Notes under the pieces: generated by a model
Told to the model about the DNA's origin: nothing
What the model saw: only the letters and a program-made list of their open reading frames with translations
Databases searched by the model: none
Program-made: the position numbers and the translations under genes
In this document: positions 33,281 through 40,897 of the stretch, one piece after another
How positions within the stretch are numbered: the stretch's first letter is position 1
How the letters are laid out: each line of letters opens with the position of its first letter
Assembly (NCBI GenBank): GCA_015664885.1
Contig: DQPL01000095.1
Span: 1 to 40,897, forward strand
Source of the DNA: Gemmatimonadota bacterium
GTDB taxonomy: Bacteria; Gemmatimonadota; Gemmatimonadetes; Longimicrobiales; Gaopeijiaceae
Length of the DNA: 40,897 bases
Reading direction: 5' to 3'

Positions 33281-35347
33281 TCAGAGCACCCACGTTCCCT
33301 TGAGGAAGATCGTATTGCCCTGGTCCGAGCGCTCACCGAATTCAGCGCGGCCGCGCTGAAACGCCAACTGGATCGTGCCAAACGGCGGACGGTAACGGTA
33401 AACGAACACCAGTTGCGCCTCACGGCGGTCGATAACCGTGTTGCCCTGGAGGAAGGCGGTCACGTACAGGTCGTTGCTGAAGAACTGGCTTCCGCTCACG
33501 ACGTGGATCCAGGTGCTCTCGCCCGCGGGATCGGGTGCGAGACTCAGCCATTCGAGCGAGTATTCCAGCGACGAGCCTGTGCTTGGTTTGAAGCGTACGC
33601 TTCCAGACACCAGCACGAAATCGGAGTCGAACGAGCGGCCGAACTCGACCTCCGTGCTCGCCGACGTGAACTCGCGGGTGTTGTAGCCGACGTCTATGGA
33701 GGTCGAGCGATTCCGGAATTCCTTCTCGAATAGCTTGAACTCTTCGTTATGGGAGAGCTCCAACGTCCAGCGGTTACGGAACTCGAAGCCGACATCCTGG
33801 TCGATGGACCAGCTACGCCGCGTCCCGTCCTGGCCCCAATAGATGTTGTTGTTGGAACCCACTTCGAACCGTGCGATTGGGCCGCTCTCGAACCAGATCG
33901 TCTTCGTCACCTCGGCGTCCACTTCACGGCGGTCGTCGTCACGAATGAAACCGACCGAGTTGATGTTGTCGGCGAAGCGATCGCCCAGATGTGTATAGCG
34001 CACGTGAAAATGGCCGGTCGGTGAGTCGTACGCCGGACGTAAGAAAAACGCGTTCGTACCTACGTCGAACTCACCGTAGCTCTGAATGGCCTGCCCGGTG
34101 AACCCCAGAGTCGAGGTGAAGAACAGCGTGGCGTCGAGTCCCACGGATCCGTTCGCTTGCCCGTCGAGCCGGCGCTCGGACCAGGTCGCCCCGACATTCG
34201 AGCGTCCCAGGTCGCGCCGGACCCTGCCGACGTTGAAGAAAGGGGAATCGCCCAGCCCAGTCGTCTCGCCGCCGACGCCCATGGCCGCATAAGTCCACGG
34301 GCCCTTCTTGCCGACGACGCGGCCGCCACCCTGGATGTCGGAGATTCTGCGGCTATAGAAGGTGCGGATCCGCTGGCGATACAGCTCGTTGCCTTCCAGG
34401 AAAAAGGGTCGCTTCTCGGGCAGCGACAGTTCGAATCGGGACAAGTTCACCTGCTCGCGATCCGCCTCGATGGTCGCAAAGTCCGGGTTCACCGTCGCGT
34501 TAATGGTGACCGCCGGGTCGGGTGAAAAGCGGAGGTCGGCGCCCGTGCCCCAGTCCGTGTCCTGCCCGTCGGCGGTGCGCGACAGGCCGTATACGATCAT
34601 CTCGGCGAGCTTGGATGGGCGGGGGAGGTTCAACCCTCGCAGCTCGCCACTCTGCGACATCCGGGCTGCGTTGTCGATCGGTCCGGCCCAAAACGAAAAC
34701 TCGAGTTCCCGCCGCAGCGTGCGGCCGAAGTTGATGCCCCACACACGATCTTCTCCCGGCTCGTATCGCAGCGATGAGAACGGTATGGCGAACTCGGCGG
34801 TCCAACCGGAGTCGGTCCGCTGCGCCGCCGACTCCCATGCGGCATCCCACGCGCCGTCGACCGTGCGCCCGTCGTCCGCGATGCGCATGTCTGTTTGCGT
34901 GCCGAGCAGGTTGGTCATGAAGAGGAAACCCGACTGCCGGTCCCTGTAGGTGTCTAAGGTGAAGCCGACCATGTCGTCTTGAGTGAGCTGACCGTCCCGA
35001 CGAGTGATTTGAGCCGTTGGCTCTTGGGAGTCCCAGACCCGATAGGCCACATAGAGGGCCTCATCGTCCTGAAGTACCATCACTTCTGTGCGCTCGGTCG
35101 CGGGCGCACCACGACGGGGCTCATACTGGATGAAATCGGTGCCTAGGCCCGCGCCCGCCCATTCTTCAGCTCCGATGACTCCATCGATCTCCGGCGCCTC
35201 GTCTGCGATACCGACCGTGATTTGGAAGGTTGTGTCGGCCGGCACCGACTGTGCGGTGGCAACCAAGGAAAGGAGCAGAGCGAACAGGGACGTGCGCCTC
35301 GCGTGTGGGATGAGCGTGCGGGAGCATCGTTTCGAGTGCGGTGTCAC
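33281..35347 (-). CDS. DUF5916 outer-membrane protein with CBM9-like N-terminal domain
   Basis: 688-aa exported protein. A signal peptide (SLFALLLSLVATAQS) is followed by a CBM9-like domain at about residues 45-225: APEIDGVIGAEEWAGAG, VMVLQDDEALYVAYRVWD, GFTLDTYRDRQSGFLFMTN, GWTAEFAIPFSSLRYEPGE. The C-terminal DUF5916 part runs from VNPDFATIEADREQVNLSRF and SLPEKRPFFLEGNELY to the end, with alternating beta-strands ending in the aromatic-rich GNTIFLKGTWVL, as expected for an outer-membrane barrel. The start is GTG 35347 with GGAGG 10 nt upstream. This family is widespread in Gram-negative environmental bacteria and often lies near peptidases or uptake systems. Its function is unproven; glycan or peptide binding at the surface is possible. 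Confidence 0.88.
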   Translation of the reverse strand: MTPHSKRCSRTLIPHARRTSLFALLLSLVATAQSVPADTTFQITVGIADEAPEIDGVIGAEEWAGAGLGTDFIQYEPRRGAPATERTEVMVLQDDEALYVAYRVWDSQEPTAQITRRDGQLTQDDMVGFTLDTYRDRQSGFLFMTNLLGTQTDMRIADDGRTVDGAWDAAWESAAQRTDSGWTAEFAIPFSSLRYEPGEDRVWGINFGRTLRRELEFSFWAGPIDNAARMSQSGELRGLNLPRPSKLAEMIVYGLSRTADGQDTDWGTGADLRFSPDPAVTINATVNPDFATIEADREQVNLSRFELSLPEKRPFFLEGNELYRQRIRTFYSRRISDIQGGGRVVGKKGPWTYAAMGVGGETTGLGDSPFFNVGRVRRDLGRSNVGATWSERRLDGQANGSVGLDATLFFTSTLGFTGQAIQSYGEFDVGTNAFFLRPAYDSPTGHFHVRYTHLGDRFADNINSVGFIRDDDRREVDAEVTKTIWFESGPIARFEVGSNNNIYWGQDGTRRSWSIDQDVGFEFRNRWTLELSHNEEFKLFEKEFRNRSTSIDVGYNTREFTSASTEVEFGRSFDSDFVLVSGSVRFKPSTGSSLEYSLEWLSLAPDPAGESTWIHVVSGSQFFSNDLYVTAFLQGNTVIDRREAQLVFVYRYRPPFGTIQLAFQRGRAEFGERSDQGNTIFLKGTWVL

Positions 35348-35402
35348 ACAAGATCGACCTCCGACCGCGCGCTCGGTACCCGCGTGAGCGAGCTCGAGCG
35401 CT

Positions 35403-35525
35403 TACAATGGTGCGAGCACTCTAGCAGTAGGAGAGGAGGAGACCATGAGGACGCGAGCAATTCCGCAGTTTGGCTTGGTGGTAACCGCTGCAATGCTATT
35501 GATCACGGCAGGCCCCGCGCGGTGA
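35403..35525 (+). pseudogene. Signal-peptide-only ORF (truncated exported gene)
   Basis: GAGGAGGAGACC precedes ATG 35445, a very good binding site, and a -10-like TACAAT lies at 35403-35408. The ORF encodes only a signal peptide, RTRAIPQFGLVVTAAMLLIT, then AGPAR and TGA at 35523-35525. A strong translation start for 26 codons that end right after the secretion signal suggests the mature part was lost by deletion or a frameshift. The 80 bases that follow, up to the M20 start, contain no recognisable continuation. The minus strand in this gap ends an open frame with NGLPPVFQGSMYLA, unassigned. Confidence 0.5.
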
Positions 35526-35605
35526 AGCGCTATGCGAGATACATCGATCCCTGAAACACAGGTGGCAGGCCATTGGGCACGTCACCAGAGACCGGAGCCG
35601 GCTTA

Positions 35606-36916
35606 GTGCCCAAAGTTCGTATCGACCGCACGCCACTCGTGATGCTCTCGAGCATCGCCGTGATGTTGCCCGTCGCCCTGATCGCGCAGGCCACGCCCAA
35701 CGAGTACGCGTCGGAGGCCCGATCCCTGCTGGCGATGCCTGCGATCGCCGAGGCCATGCAGCGCGTCGAGGATCTCGACGAGTGGTCGCTCGAACGACTC
35801 ATCGAACTGACGGAGATCCCCGCGCCGCCCTTCCTGGAGGAGTTGCGAGGGGCACGCTACGCAGAGCTGCTCGAGCAGTACGGCGCGGACTCGGTATGGA
35901 CCGACGAGGTCGGCAACGTCATCGGCCTACGCCGCGGCCGCACCGGTGAGCGGACGATCGGCTTCGGCGGCCACCTCGACACGGTGTTCCCCGAAGGCAC
36001 GGACGTGACGGTGCGTCAAAGCGGGGACACCCTCTTCGCTCCCGGAATCGGCGACGACACACGCGGCATCGTGCTCGTGCTCACCGTCTTGCGTGCGATG
36101 GAGGACGCCGGGATCGAGACCGAAGACGACCTGCTCTTCGTGGGCGTCGTGGGCGAAGAGGGCCTGGGCGACCTGCGGGGCATGAAGCATCTCTTCGCCG
36201 AGGGGGCGGAAGCGCCGGACGTCTGGATCGAAGTGGACGGCGGCGGTCTGGCTCGACTTGTCACCATGGGGCTCGGGTCGGTCCGCTACCGCGTCACGTT
36301 CACCGGCCCCGGCGGCCATTCCTGGGGCGCGTTCGGACTCGTCAATCCCGCGCACGCGATGAGCCGCGCGGTCCGGCACTTCCAAGACGTCGCCGACACG
36401 CTCACGCGCAGCGGCCCTCGAACGAGCTACAACGTCGGGCGCCTCGGCGGTGGCACGTCGGTCAACGCGATCCCGTTCGAGGCGTGGATGGAGGTCGACA
36501 TGCGCTCGGAGAGCCCCGAGAGCCTGGGCCGCATCGAGGCGGTTTTCCTCGCGGCCATGCGACTCGCCCTCGACGAGGAGAACGCACTGCGCCGTGAAGG
36601 CCCGGAGCTCACTGCGGACCTCGACAGGATCGGCGATCGCCCGTCGGGAGAGGGCGACACTTCTACACCGCTAGTGCAACGGGCTCTCGCGACCACCGCG
36701 CTCTTCGGGGTCGAGGGCACACTCGCTAGATCCTCGACCGACTCGAACATCCCCATCTCACTCGGCGTCCCTGCTGTGACGATTGGACGGGGCGGCGAGG
36801 GCGGTTCCTCACACGCGCCCGAGGAATATTGGATCAATCGTGACGGGCACCTCGCAGTCCAGCGGGCGCTGCTGCTCGTCGTCGCTGAAGCGGGGATGGC
36901 GGGCCCCATCTCATGA
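35606..36916 (+). CDS. Exported M20 family metallopeptidase
   Basis: Di-zinc peptidase/amidohydrolase of the M20 family, 436 aa. GTG 35606 has GGAG 8 nt upstream and opens a leader (TPLVMLSSIAVMLPVALIAQ), so it is secreted. The metal site is complete: GGHLDTVFP (first histidine and aspartate), GIGDDTRG (bridging aspartate), VGEEGLGDL (catalytic and metal glutamates), WIEVDGG (aspartate) and GGSSHAPEEYW (last histidine). The lid domain carries FTGPGGHSWGAFG. Aminopeptidase or dipeptidase activity on peptides outside the cytoplasm is likely. The stop TGA overlaps the ATG of the M23 gene (ATGA), so both are co-translated. Confidence 0.92.
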   Translation: MPKVRIDRTPLVMLSSIAVMLPVALIAQATPNEYASEARSLLAMPAIAEAMQRVEDLDEWSLERLIELTEIPAPPFLEELRGARYAELLEQYGADSVWTDEVGNVIGLRRGRTGERTIGFGGHLDTVFPEGTDVTVRQSGDTLFAPGIGDDTRGIVLVLTVLRAMEDAGIETEDDLLFVGVVGEEGLGDLRGMKHLFAEGAEAPDVWIEVDGGGLARLVTMGLGSVRYRVTFTGPGGHSWGAFGLVNPAHAMSRAVRHFQDVADTLTRSGPRTSYNVGRLGGGTSVNAIPFEAWMEVDMRSESPESLGRIEAVFLAAMRLALDEENALRREGPELTADLDRIGDRPSGEGDTSTPLVQRALATTALFGVEGTLARSSTDSNIPISLGVPAVTIGRGGEGGSSHAPEEYWINRDGHLAVQRALLLVVAEAGMAGPIS

Positions 36917-37791
36917 TCGCCGCGCTGCTAGCGATGCAGATCGCCGGGTCGGCCGCTCTCTCGATCACGCCCATGCAGGCCGTGCCGCACGTCACCTGGG
37001 CACCCGAACAGCCCGGCCAGGGTCAGCTGTTCGTCCTGCGCGTGGCGCCGGCGGACGGCCAATCAGTTTCGGCCGTGCGCGGAAGGGCAGCCGGTGAGAC
37101 GCTGCACTTCGAGCGCGTAGGAAACGGCGGGTTCGAAAGCCTCGCCGCAGTGCCGATCGCAGCGGAGGACAGCATCACGCCGAGCATCACCGTTGTCTAT
37201 GCAAACGGGCGAGAGGAAGAGCTGTCACCTAGCGTACCCGTCTCCATTGGCGAGTACCGGCATGCGCGGCTCACGGTCGCTCCCGCGCTCGGACGTCCGC
37301 TGGACTCGGCACAGCAGGCACGCCTCGCGCGCGACCGTACTCGAGCCGCCGGGGTCTCCCGGCTGGCGCATCGCACGCCCCGAATCTGGACCGAGGAGCT
37401 CGTTGTGCCGCGAGACGCGCGCGTGACGAGCGGGTTCGGGGACGGCCGGGTGTTCAACGGACAAGTCTCGAGCCGCCACATGGGCCTCGACCTGGACGGC
37501 GAGACCGGTGACACCGTGATGGCCGTGTCACGCGGCGTGGTCGCGCTCGTAGACGAGTTCCTGCTCGCGGGCAATATCGTCTACCTCAACCACGGTGGCG
37601 GGCTGCTGAGCGGGTACTTCCACTTGAGCGAGCAGCTGGTGGCCGCGGGCGACACCGTCGCAGCAGGTACGCCCATCGGCCTTGTCGGGGCCACCGGCCG
37701 CGTCACCGGACCTCACCTGCATTGGGTCGTGCGCTACGGCTCGACCAGCGTCGATCCCAGGAGCCTGCCCGGACTGCCGATCGCCCGGTAG
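36913..37791 (+). CDS. M23 family metallopeptidase (LytM domain)
   Basis: 292-aa protein with a short hydrophobic leader and an immunoglobulin-like N-terminal part (QGQLFVLRVAP, SITVVYANGREEELSP). A C-terminal LytM/M23 domain (about 165-285) follows. Zinc ligands are H189 and D193 in SSRHMGLDLD and H270 in GPHLHW; H237 in YFHLSE and H268 are the catalytic histidines. Members cleave peptidoglycan cross-bridges or serve as regulators; here all ligands are present, so it is probably an active endopeptidase. It is coupled to the M20 gene by an ATGA overlap and ends 1 nt before the convergent lipoprotein gene. Confidence 0.9.
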   Translation: MIAALLAMQIAGSAALSITPMQAVPHVTWAPEQPGQGQLFVLRVAPADGQSVSAVRGRAAGETLHFERVGNGGFESLAAVPIAAEDSITPSITVVYANGREEELSPSVPVSIGEYRHARLTVAPALGRPLDSAQQARLARDRTRAAGVSRLAHRTPRIWTEELVVPRDARVTSGFGDGRVFNGQVSSRHMGLDLDGETGDTVMAVSRGVVALVDEFLLAGNIVYLNHGGGLLSGYFHLSEQLVAAGDTVAAGTPIGLVGATGRVTGPHLHWVVRYGSTSVDPRSLPGLPIAR

Positions 37792-37792
37792 C

Positions 37793-38398
37793 CTATCCGC
37801 CCCACGGGGGTGGCGGAGTCTCGATCGGAGCGCGCAAATCGAACTCCACGCGGAAGCGTCGGTCGGATCCTTCGCGCCGCAGCGCGTAAGCGAACCGTCG
37901 CCCTGGTTCGACTTCGATCGTCCATACGTTCGTGGCGGCGGCCGGCACTAGTGCCGCGGTGAGGGCGTCGGCGTGGAAGTCTTGCACCAGGTCGGTCCCC
38001 TGCCCCCTCGTATCTCCACCGTACTGGGTGATCTCGTCCTCCGTGCCGTCCTCATGCCTGTGATCGTGCTTCAAGCGGATGCCAGCGGCGGTCGTGGTGA
38101 TGACCCAGGTACGAGACCGGTCCTCACCCACGTAGAACGGAATCCGGACCTCACCGATCTGGCATTCGCGCACATGCATAACGAGTGCTTGGCCCTCGAA
38201 GGATGCGTCCGGCGGCTCGCTCTCGACCACGTGACCCCTGAACGCCTGACCGCACAGTGATTCGAGGGAGGCCCAGAACACGAGCTGCGGGTCGGTAGCC
38301 GCAGCGGTATCGGGAGGACCTTCCGTGCGCTCAGAGGCGTCCGCACAAGCAACGGCCAGGACGAGCCCCACCGGCAGCAGCGCGCGAGCCGGCCTCAT
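37793..38398 (-). CDS. Hypothetical lipoprotein
   Basis: 201-aa exported protein. ATG 38398 follows a G-rich binding site, and the signal peptide MRPARALLPVGLVLAVACAD ends in a lipobox with the cysteine at 18. The mature part, about 180 residues, has no domain I recognise; it has a conserved-looking pattern of aromatic and acidic residues (LVFWASLESLCGQAFRGHVV, FYVGEDRSRTWVITTT, GIRLKHDHRHEDG, EDEITQYGGDTRGQG). Its start codon overlaps the TGA of the frameshifted VOC gene (ATGA), so the two originally formed an operon. Confidence 0.7.
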   Translation of the reverse strand: MRPARALLPVGLVLAVACADASERTEGPPDTAAATDPQLVFWASLESLCGQAFRGHVVESEPPDASFEGQALVMHVRECQIGEVRIPFYVGEDRSRTWVITTTAAGIRLKHDHRHEDGTEDEITQYGGDTRGQGTDLVQDFHADALTAALVPAAATNVWTIEVEPGRRFAYALRREGSDRRFRVEFDLRAPIETPPPPWGG

Positions 38399-38795
38399 CC
38401 ATCCCCCACCTGCGTCGAGAACCACCAGGTATTGCCTCCGGGACCCATCACGCCGCACCGTCGGTCCGGGTCACCCTGCTGGACCGGGGCCTGGACCGGC
38501 TCACCCCCGCTCTCCAGTGCCGCGGCATACGCCTGGTCCACGTCGGGCACGTATACATGGAGCCGAGCGGATGACAGAGCACCGCGGAAAAACCTTCCGG
38601 CGGCCCGCCCATCATGATCACTGTGTCGTCGAGGCGGACCTCCGCGTGCATGATGGCGCCATCCTCGTTTTCGAACCTGCGCAGCGGAGCAGCCCCCACC
38701 GAGGAGATCAAGAAGTCGATGATCTCCTGAGCTTTCTCGGTGACCAAATAGGGCGAGACCGAATTGTAACCGTCGGGCTTCCACGTTGTCGTCAT
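38395..38795 (-). pseudogene. VOC (glyoxalase/PhnB-like) protein with a frameshift
   Basis: Starts at ATG 38795 with AGGAAAGACC upstream. The first frame gives the usual PhnB-like beginning (YNSVSPYLVTEKAQEIIDFL, RRFENEDGAIMHAEVRLDDT, VIMMGGPP.GFSAVL) to about 38580. The rest of the domain continues in the next frame: SARLHVYVPDVDQAYAAALE, VQAPVQQGDPDRRCGVMGPG, GNTWWFST and a TGA overlapping the next gene. The two halves together give one VOC domain of about 130 residues. A single lost nucleotide near GTGCTCTGTCATCC restores it. The ATGA overlap shows the second frame is the native ending. The family includes metalloenzymes and binding proteins. Confidence 0.8.
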
Positions 38796-38816
38796 GGTCT
38801 TTCCTAGCAGTGTCTT

Positions 38817-39383
38817 TCACGCGAACGCTGGTCCCAGGTATTCTCTGCGGAACTGGTTGTGCACGAGCGCTTCGCTGGGACTGCCAATGTGGTGCGTGGT
38901 ACCAGCCACGGACCAGAGGATCACGTCGGATATGTCCAAAAGGACGCGCGCGTCATGGCCCGAGGTCACGACGGCTGTTCCGCGGGCGGCTACACGGCGC
39001 AGAGCCTGTCCCAGCATCTCCTGATCAATCGGCGTCAAACCCACGACCGGTTCGTCCGCGACCAACACTTTTGGCAAGCGAGCAAACGCCAAAGCAAGGG
39101 AGACTCGGACTCGCTCGCCACCGGACAGCGAATAGACACGTTGCTGCATCAGGTCCGCCAGGCGGGCGTCCTCGAGAGCTCCACGGTGCAGGACGCCGAC
39201 GGCCACGTTCCCGTCGCCGATGTCGGCGATCTTGATTTGCTGGTCGATGGAAGGTCCGAGAGTCTGCCGGACGGTCTCGATCTCCGACGCCAGGATATCG
39301 GTCGCCTCCGGCACCTGCGCGGACGCAGCCACCGGAACGGCCGCAAAGAGCATGATAAACATGGTCGGACGAACGTTCTTCAT
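38817..39383 (-). pseudogene. Chimeric ORF: exported cupin-like N-terminus fused to C-terminal half of an ABC ATPase
   Basis: 188 codons with GAGGGG before ATG 39383. Residues 1-22 are a signal peptide (FIMLFAAVPVAASAQ). Residues 24-67 (ATDILASEIETVRQTLGPSI, IADIGDGNVAVGVLHRGA) look like the start of a secreted cupin. At about residue 68 the sequence changes without a stop to the second half of an ABC transporter ATPase: signature LSGGE (86-90), Walker B VLVADEP (106-112), and H143 in SGHD. Walker A and the Q-loop are absent, so ATP hydrolysis is not possible. The joint (about 39180) lies inside an inverted repeat, GGCGTCCT and AGGACGCC, 17 nt apart. A deletion joined two unrelated genes in frame. 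Confidence 0.78.
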
Positions 39384-39429
39384 AGTGACCCCTCAGTTCC
39401 TAGTGCGCTGTATGCTGATAGTGGCGATG

Positions 39430-39546
39430 CTAGTTGGTGCCACCGAGAGCGGCGACCTCCGCCGCCGATAGGTCGCGGGCGAACACCTGGGCCTGGTCGA
39501 TCGCGGCTCCTGCGGGGGTCGCGGCCGACTCTGGGCCGGTCCGAGC
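39430..39546 (-). pseudogene. LamG-like domain C-terminal remnant
   Basis: Minus-strand frame without a start reads GAAIDQAQVFARDLSAAEVA and ALGGTN then TAG. The pattern IDxxxVFxRxLSAAEVAAL is the usual last strand and tail of LamG/concanavalin-type lectin domains. Upstream it runs into the end of the deoxyhypusine-synthase gene and loses similarity. It appears to be the last 35-40 codons of a gene whose body is gone. Identification rests on this motif alone. Confidence 0.45.
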
Positions 39547-39558
39547 ACTATGACGCGG

Positions 39559-40533
39559 TCAGTCCCCGAGCACGTACGAGAAGATCAGCGGCGCCACGAT
39601 CGAGGCGTCAGAGTTGATTTCGAAGCGGGGCGTCGAGGGTTCGAGCTTTCCCCACGTGACCTTCTCGTTGGCGGGCGCGCCGGAATAGCCCCCATACGAT
39701 GCTCGAGCGTCCGTGATCTGGCAGAAATATCCCCAGAACGGGACGTCTTCCTTCAGGTCCTGGATGAGGCTGGGCACAGCGCAGATAGCGAAGTCCCCGG
39801 CGATGCCACCCCCGATCTGGAAGAAACCGACCGACGGCACCGCACCAGCCCCGTGATTGGCCCGATACCACTCGATGAGCGCCTGGAATTGCTCCGTACC
39901 GGTCTTCACGCACTGATGATCAGGCAGCAGGCCCAGCATCACGTTGGCGGCGAACATGTTGCCCGTGGTGGAGTCTTCCCACCCGGGCGCGAATACGGGG
40001 ATTCCCGTCTCCCCGGCGGCAAGCATCCAGGAGTGGGCTGGATCACTCTGATAGTGCTGTGAGAGCGTCGGGTCCCGAAGCACCTGCAAGAGGAACTCAG
40101 CCGGTGTCATCCGGTCACCGTTCTCGGCCGCGCCCTGCCACGTCGCGAGCAACCGAGCTTCGATGTGTCGCATGACCGTCTCGGGAATGCACGTGTCGGT
40201 GACGCGGTTCATGCCCCTCTCTTGCAACTCCTGCTCATCCGCGGCCGAAAGATTCCGCCACGAGGGCACGATCTCGTAGTCGCGCTTCGCCACCAAGTTG
40301 AAGACATCCTCCTCCAGGTTCGCACCGGTGCAGGAGATCGCGTGCACTTTCCCCTCGCGAATCATGCGCGCAAGAATGACCCCCAACTCGCCTGTCGAGG
40401 CGGCTCCGGCCATGGCGAGTAGCATCTTGCCACCCGCGTCTATATGCGCCTCGTACGCCCGCGCTGCCTCGACGAGCTCTCGCGCGTTGAAGTGGCGATA
40501 GTGCTTCTCTAGGAAATCCTGGACTGCGCCCAA
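39559..40533 (-). CDS. Deoxyhypusine synthase family protein
   Basis: 324-aa enzyme of the deoxyhypusine/homospermidine synthase family, which transfers an aminobutyl group from spermidine using NAD. The catalytic-lysine block is visible as NEKVTWGKLEP (compare the VSWGK segment of eukaryotic deoxyhypusine synthase). CTGANLEED, NRVTDTCIPE and GFFQIGGGIAGDFAICAVPS are NAD and substrate-binding segments. The TTG start at 40533 has GGGAG 7 nt upstream. Bacteria have no eIF5A, so bacterial members probably make homospermidine or act on an unknown acceptor. A spermidine-synthase-like gene lies 13 kb away, which may be coincidental. Confidence 0.88.
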   Translation of the reverse strand: MGAVQDFLEKHYRHFNARELVEAARAYEAHIDAGGKMLLAMAGAASTGELGVILARMIREGKVHAISCTGANLEEDVFNLVAKRDYEIVPSWRNLSAADEQELQERGMNRVTDTCIPETVMRHIEARLLATWQGAAENGDRMTPAEFLLQVLRDPTLSQHYQSDPAHSWMLAAGETGIPVFAPGWEDSTTGNMFAANVMLGLLPDHQCVKTGTEQFQALIEWYRANHGAGAVPSVGFFQIGGGIAGDFAICAVPSLIQDLKEDVPFWGYFCQITDARASYGGYSGAPANEKVTWGKLEPSTPRFEINSDASIVAPLIFSYVLGD

Positions 40534-40897
40534 TCAACGACTCCCGGAATAGAGGCTCGACATTTTTTCCTGGCGATCTCGGTCCTCGCAACCATAACTT
40601 TCAGAAGCGTCCCATGACATAATTCCCCTTGTGATCATCTCTACCGTCCTATTCCCCCTAGTCGCGGCTACGTTCGAGGGACTCACAGTCGCTTGGCTGA
40701 AGCGGCTGCCTACCCTTCATAGATGGGGTCTAAATACATAAGACGTTGTATACCAGCTACTTAGCTCACTATTTCAGATCAGATTTATCAATATGACCCA
40801 CTACATGACCCACACGGTTTAGGAAAACGTGGCTGTCGGCATTAGGTGCCGATAGAAAGTACGGCCAAATCGCCGCCGACCCCCTCTCTCTCTGTCG
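40534..40897. other. AT-richer non-coding end region
   Basis: 364 bases to the window edge, clearly less GC-rich than the rest. No gene was recognised. An open frame of 36 codons, GTG 40631 to TAA 40741, encodes a hydrophobic start and then LTVAWLKRLPTLHRWGLNT, but there is no ribosome binding site. The last 18 bases include CTCTCTCTCT. Promoters for the minus gene at 40533 should lie here. Confidence 0.4.

Noticed and set aside
40631-40741. 36-codon open frame near the right edge as a small protein gene
   Set aside because: No ribosome binding site, no family, and lies in an AT-richer region where short open frames arise by chance.
1-40897. CRISPR arrays, tRNA, rRNA or phage genes
   Set aside because: No regularly spaced repeats, tRNA-like cloverleaf, rRNA sequence or phage structural genes were recognised by reading both strands.

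Overview
The window is about 41 kb of GC-rich, gene-dense bacterial chromosome. Many products carry signal peptides or lipoboxes, there is a DUF5916-type outer-membrane protein, and secreted peptidases, secreted TPR proteins and a bacterial deoxyhypusine-synthase-like enzyme are present. This mix fits a Gram-negative, protein-degrading heterotroph of the Gemmatimonadota type, but the taxonomy is an inference from gene content. No rRNA, tRNA or CRISPR array was recognised.

Layout. 1-8.2 kb: two cyclase-family (kynurenine-formamidase fold) proteins in opposite orientation flank an M14 carboxypeptidase-like lipoprotein, a patch of insertion-sequence debris and a secreted HpcH/HpaI aldolase-like protein; a secreted ThuA-domain protein follows. 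8.2-12.9 kb: two exported TPR-type proteins, an enoyl-CoA isomerase and an exported DUF3943-like protein. A divergent promoter region built around two perfect palindromes lies at 11.96-12.04 kb. 12.9-20.1 kb: an envelope lipid/glycan block (polysaccharide deacetylase, multi-pass membrane protein, GNAT protein, HAD-IB phosphatase, AglD/LPG-synthase-like membrane protein, PAP2 phosphatase, GT4 glycosyltransferase). 20.1-23.4 kb: a four-EF-hand gene cut by an in-frame TAG, then serA coupled to a class V aminotransferase. 23.6-24.5 kb: remains of a hybrid histidine kinase. 24.5-27.1 kb: dCMP deaminase, a membrane-fused spermidine-synthase-like protein and a thioredoxin-fold protein. 27.3-31.3 kb: two gene fragments tail to tail, an SLC12-type cation-chloride cotransporter and a broken lipoprotein. 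31.3-37.8 kb: typA/bipA, the DUF5916 protein, and M20 and M23 peptidases. 37.8-40.5 kb: a lipoprotein, a frameshifted VOC protein, a cupin/ABC-ATPase chimera, a LamG-like remnant and a deoxyhypusine-synthase-family gene.

The most unusual property is how many loci are broken or fused. I count at least eight damaged genes or fusion joints: lipoprotein/IS3 transposase, GNAT and IS91 stubs, an internally deleted histidine kinase, an EF-hand gene with an amber codon, a lipoprotein with an amber codon and a frameshift, a frameshifted VOC gene, a cupin/ABC chimera, and two fragments joined tail to tail. Between them sit intact genes with good ribosome binding sites and ATGA couplings. TAG ends both cyclase genes directly after the same conserved tail, so a genome-wide TAG reassignment does not explain the in-frame ambers. 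The likely explanations are ongoing deletion-driven decay, or assembly and sequencing error; read mapping across the junctions would separate them.

Functionally, the intact genes suggest uptake and breakdown of peptides and small organic acids at the cell surface, de novo serine synthesis, polyamine-related chemistry and active remodelling of envelope lipids.
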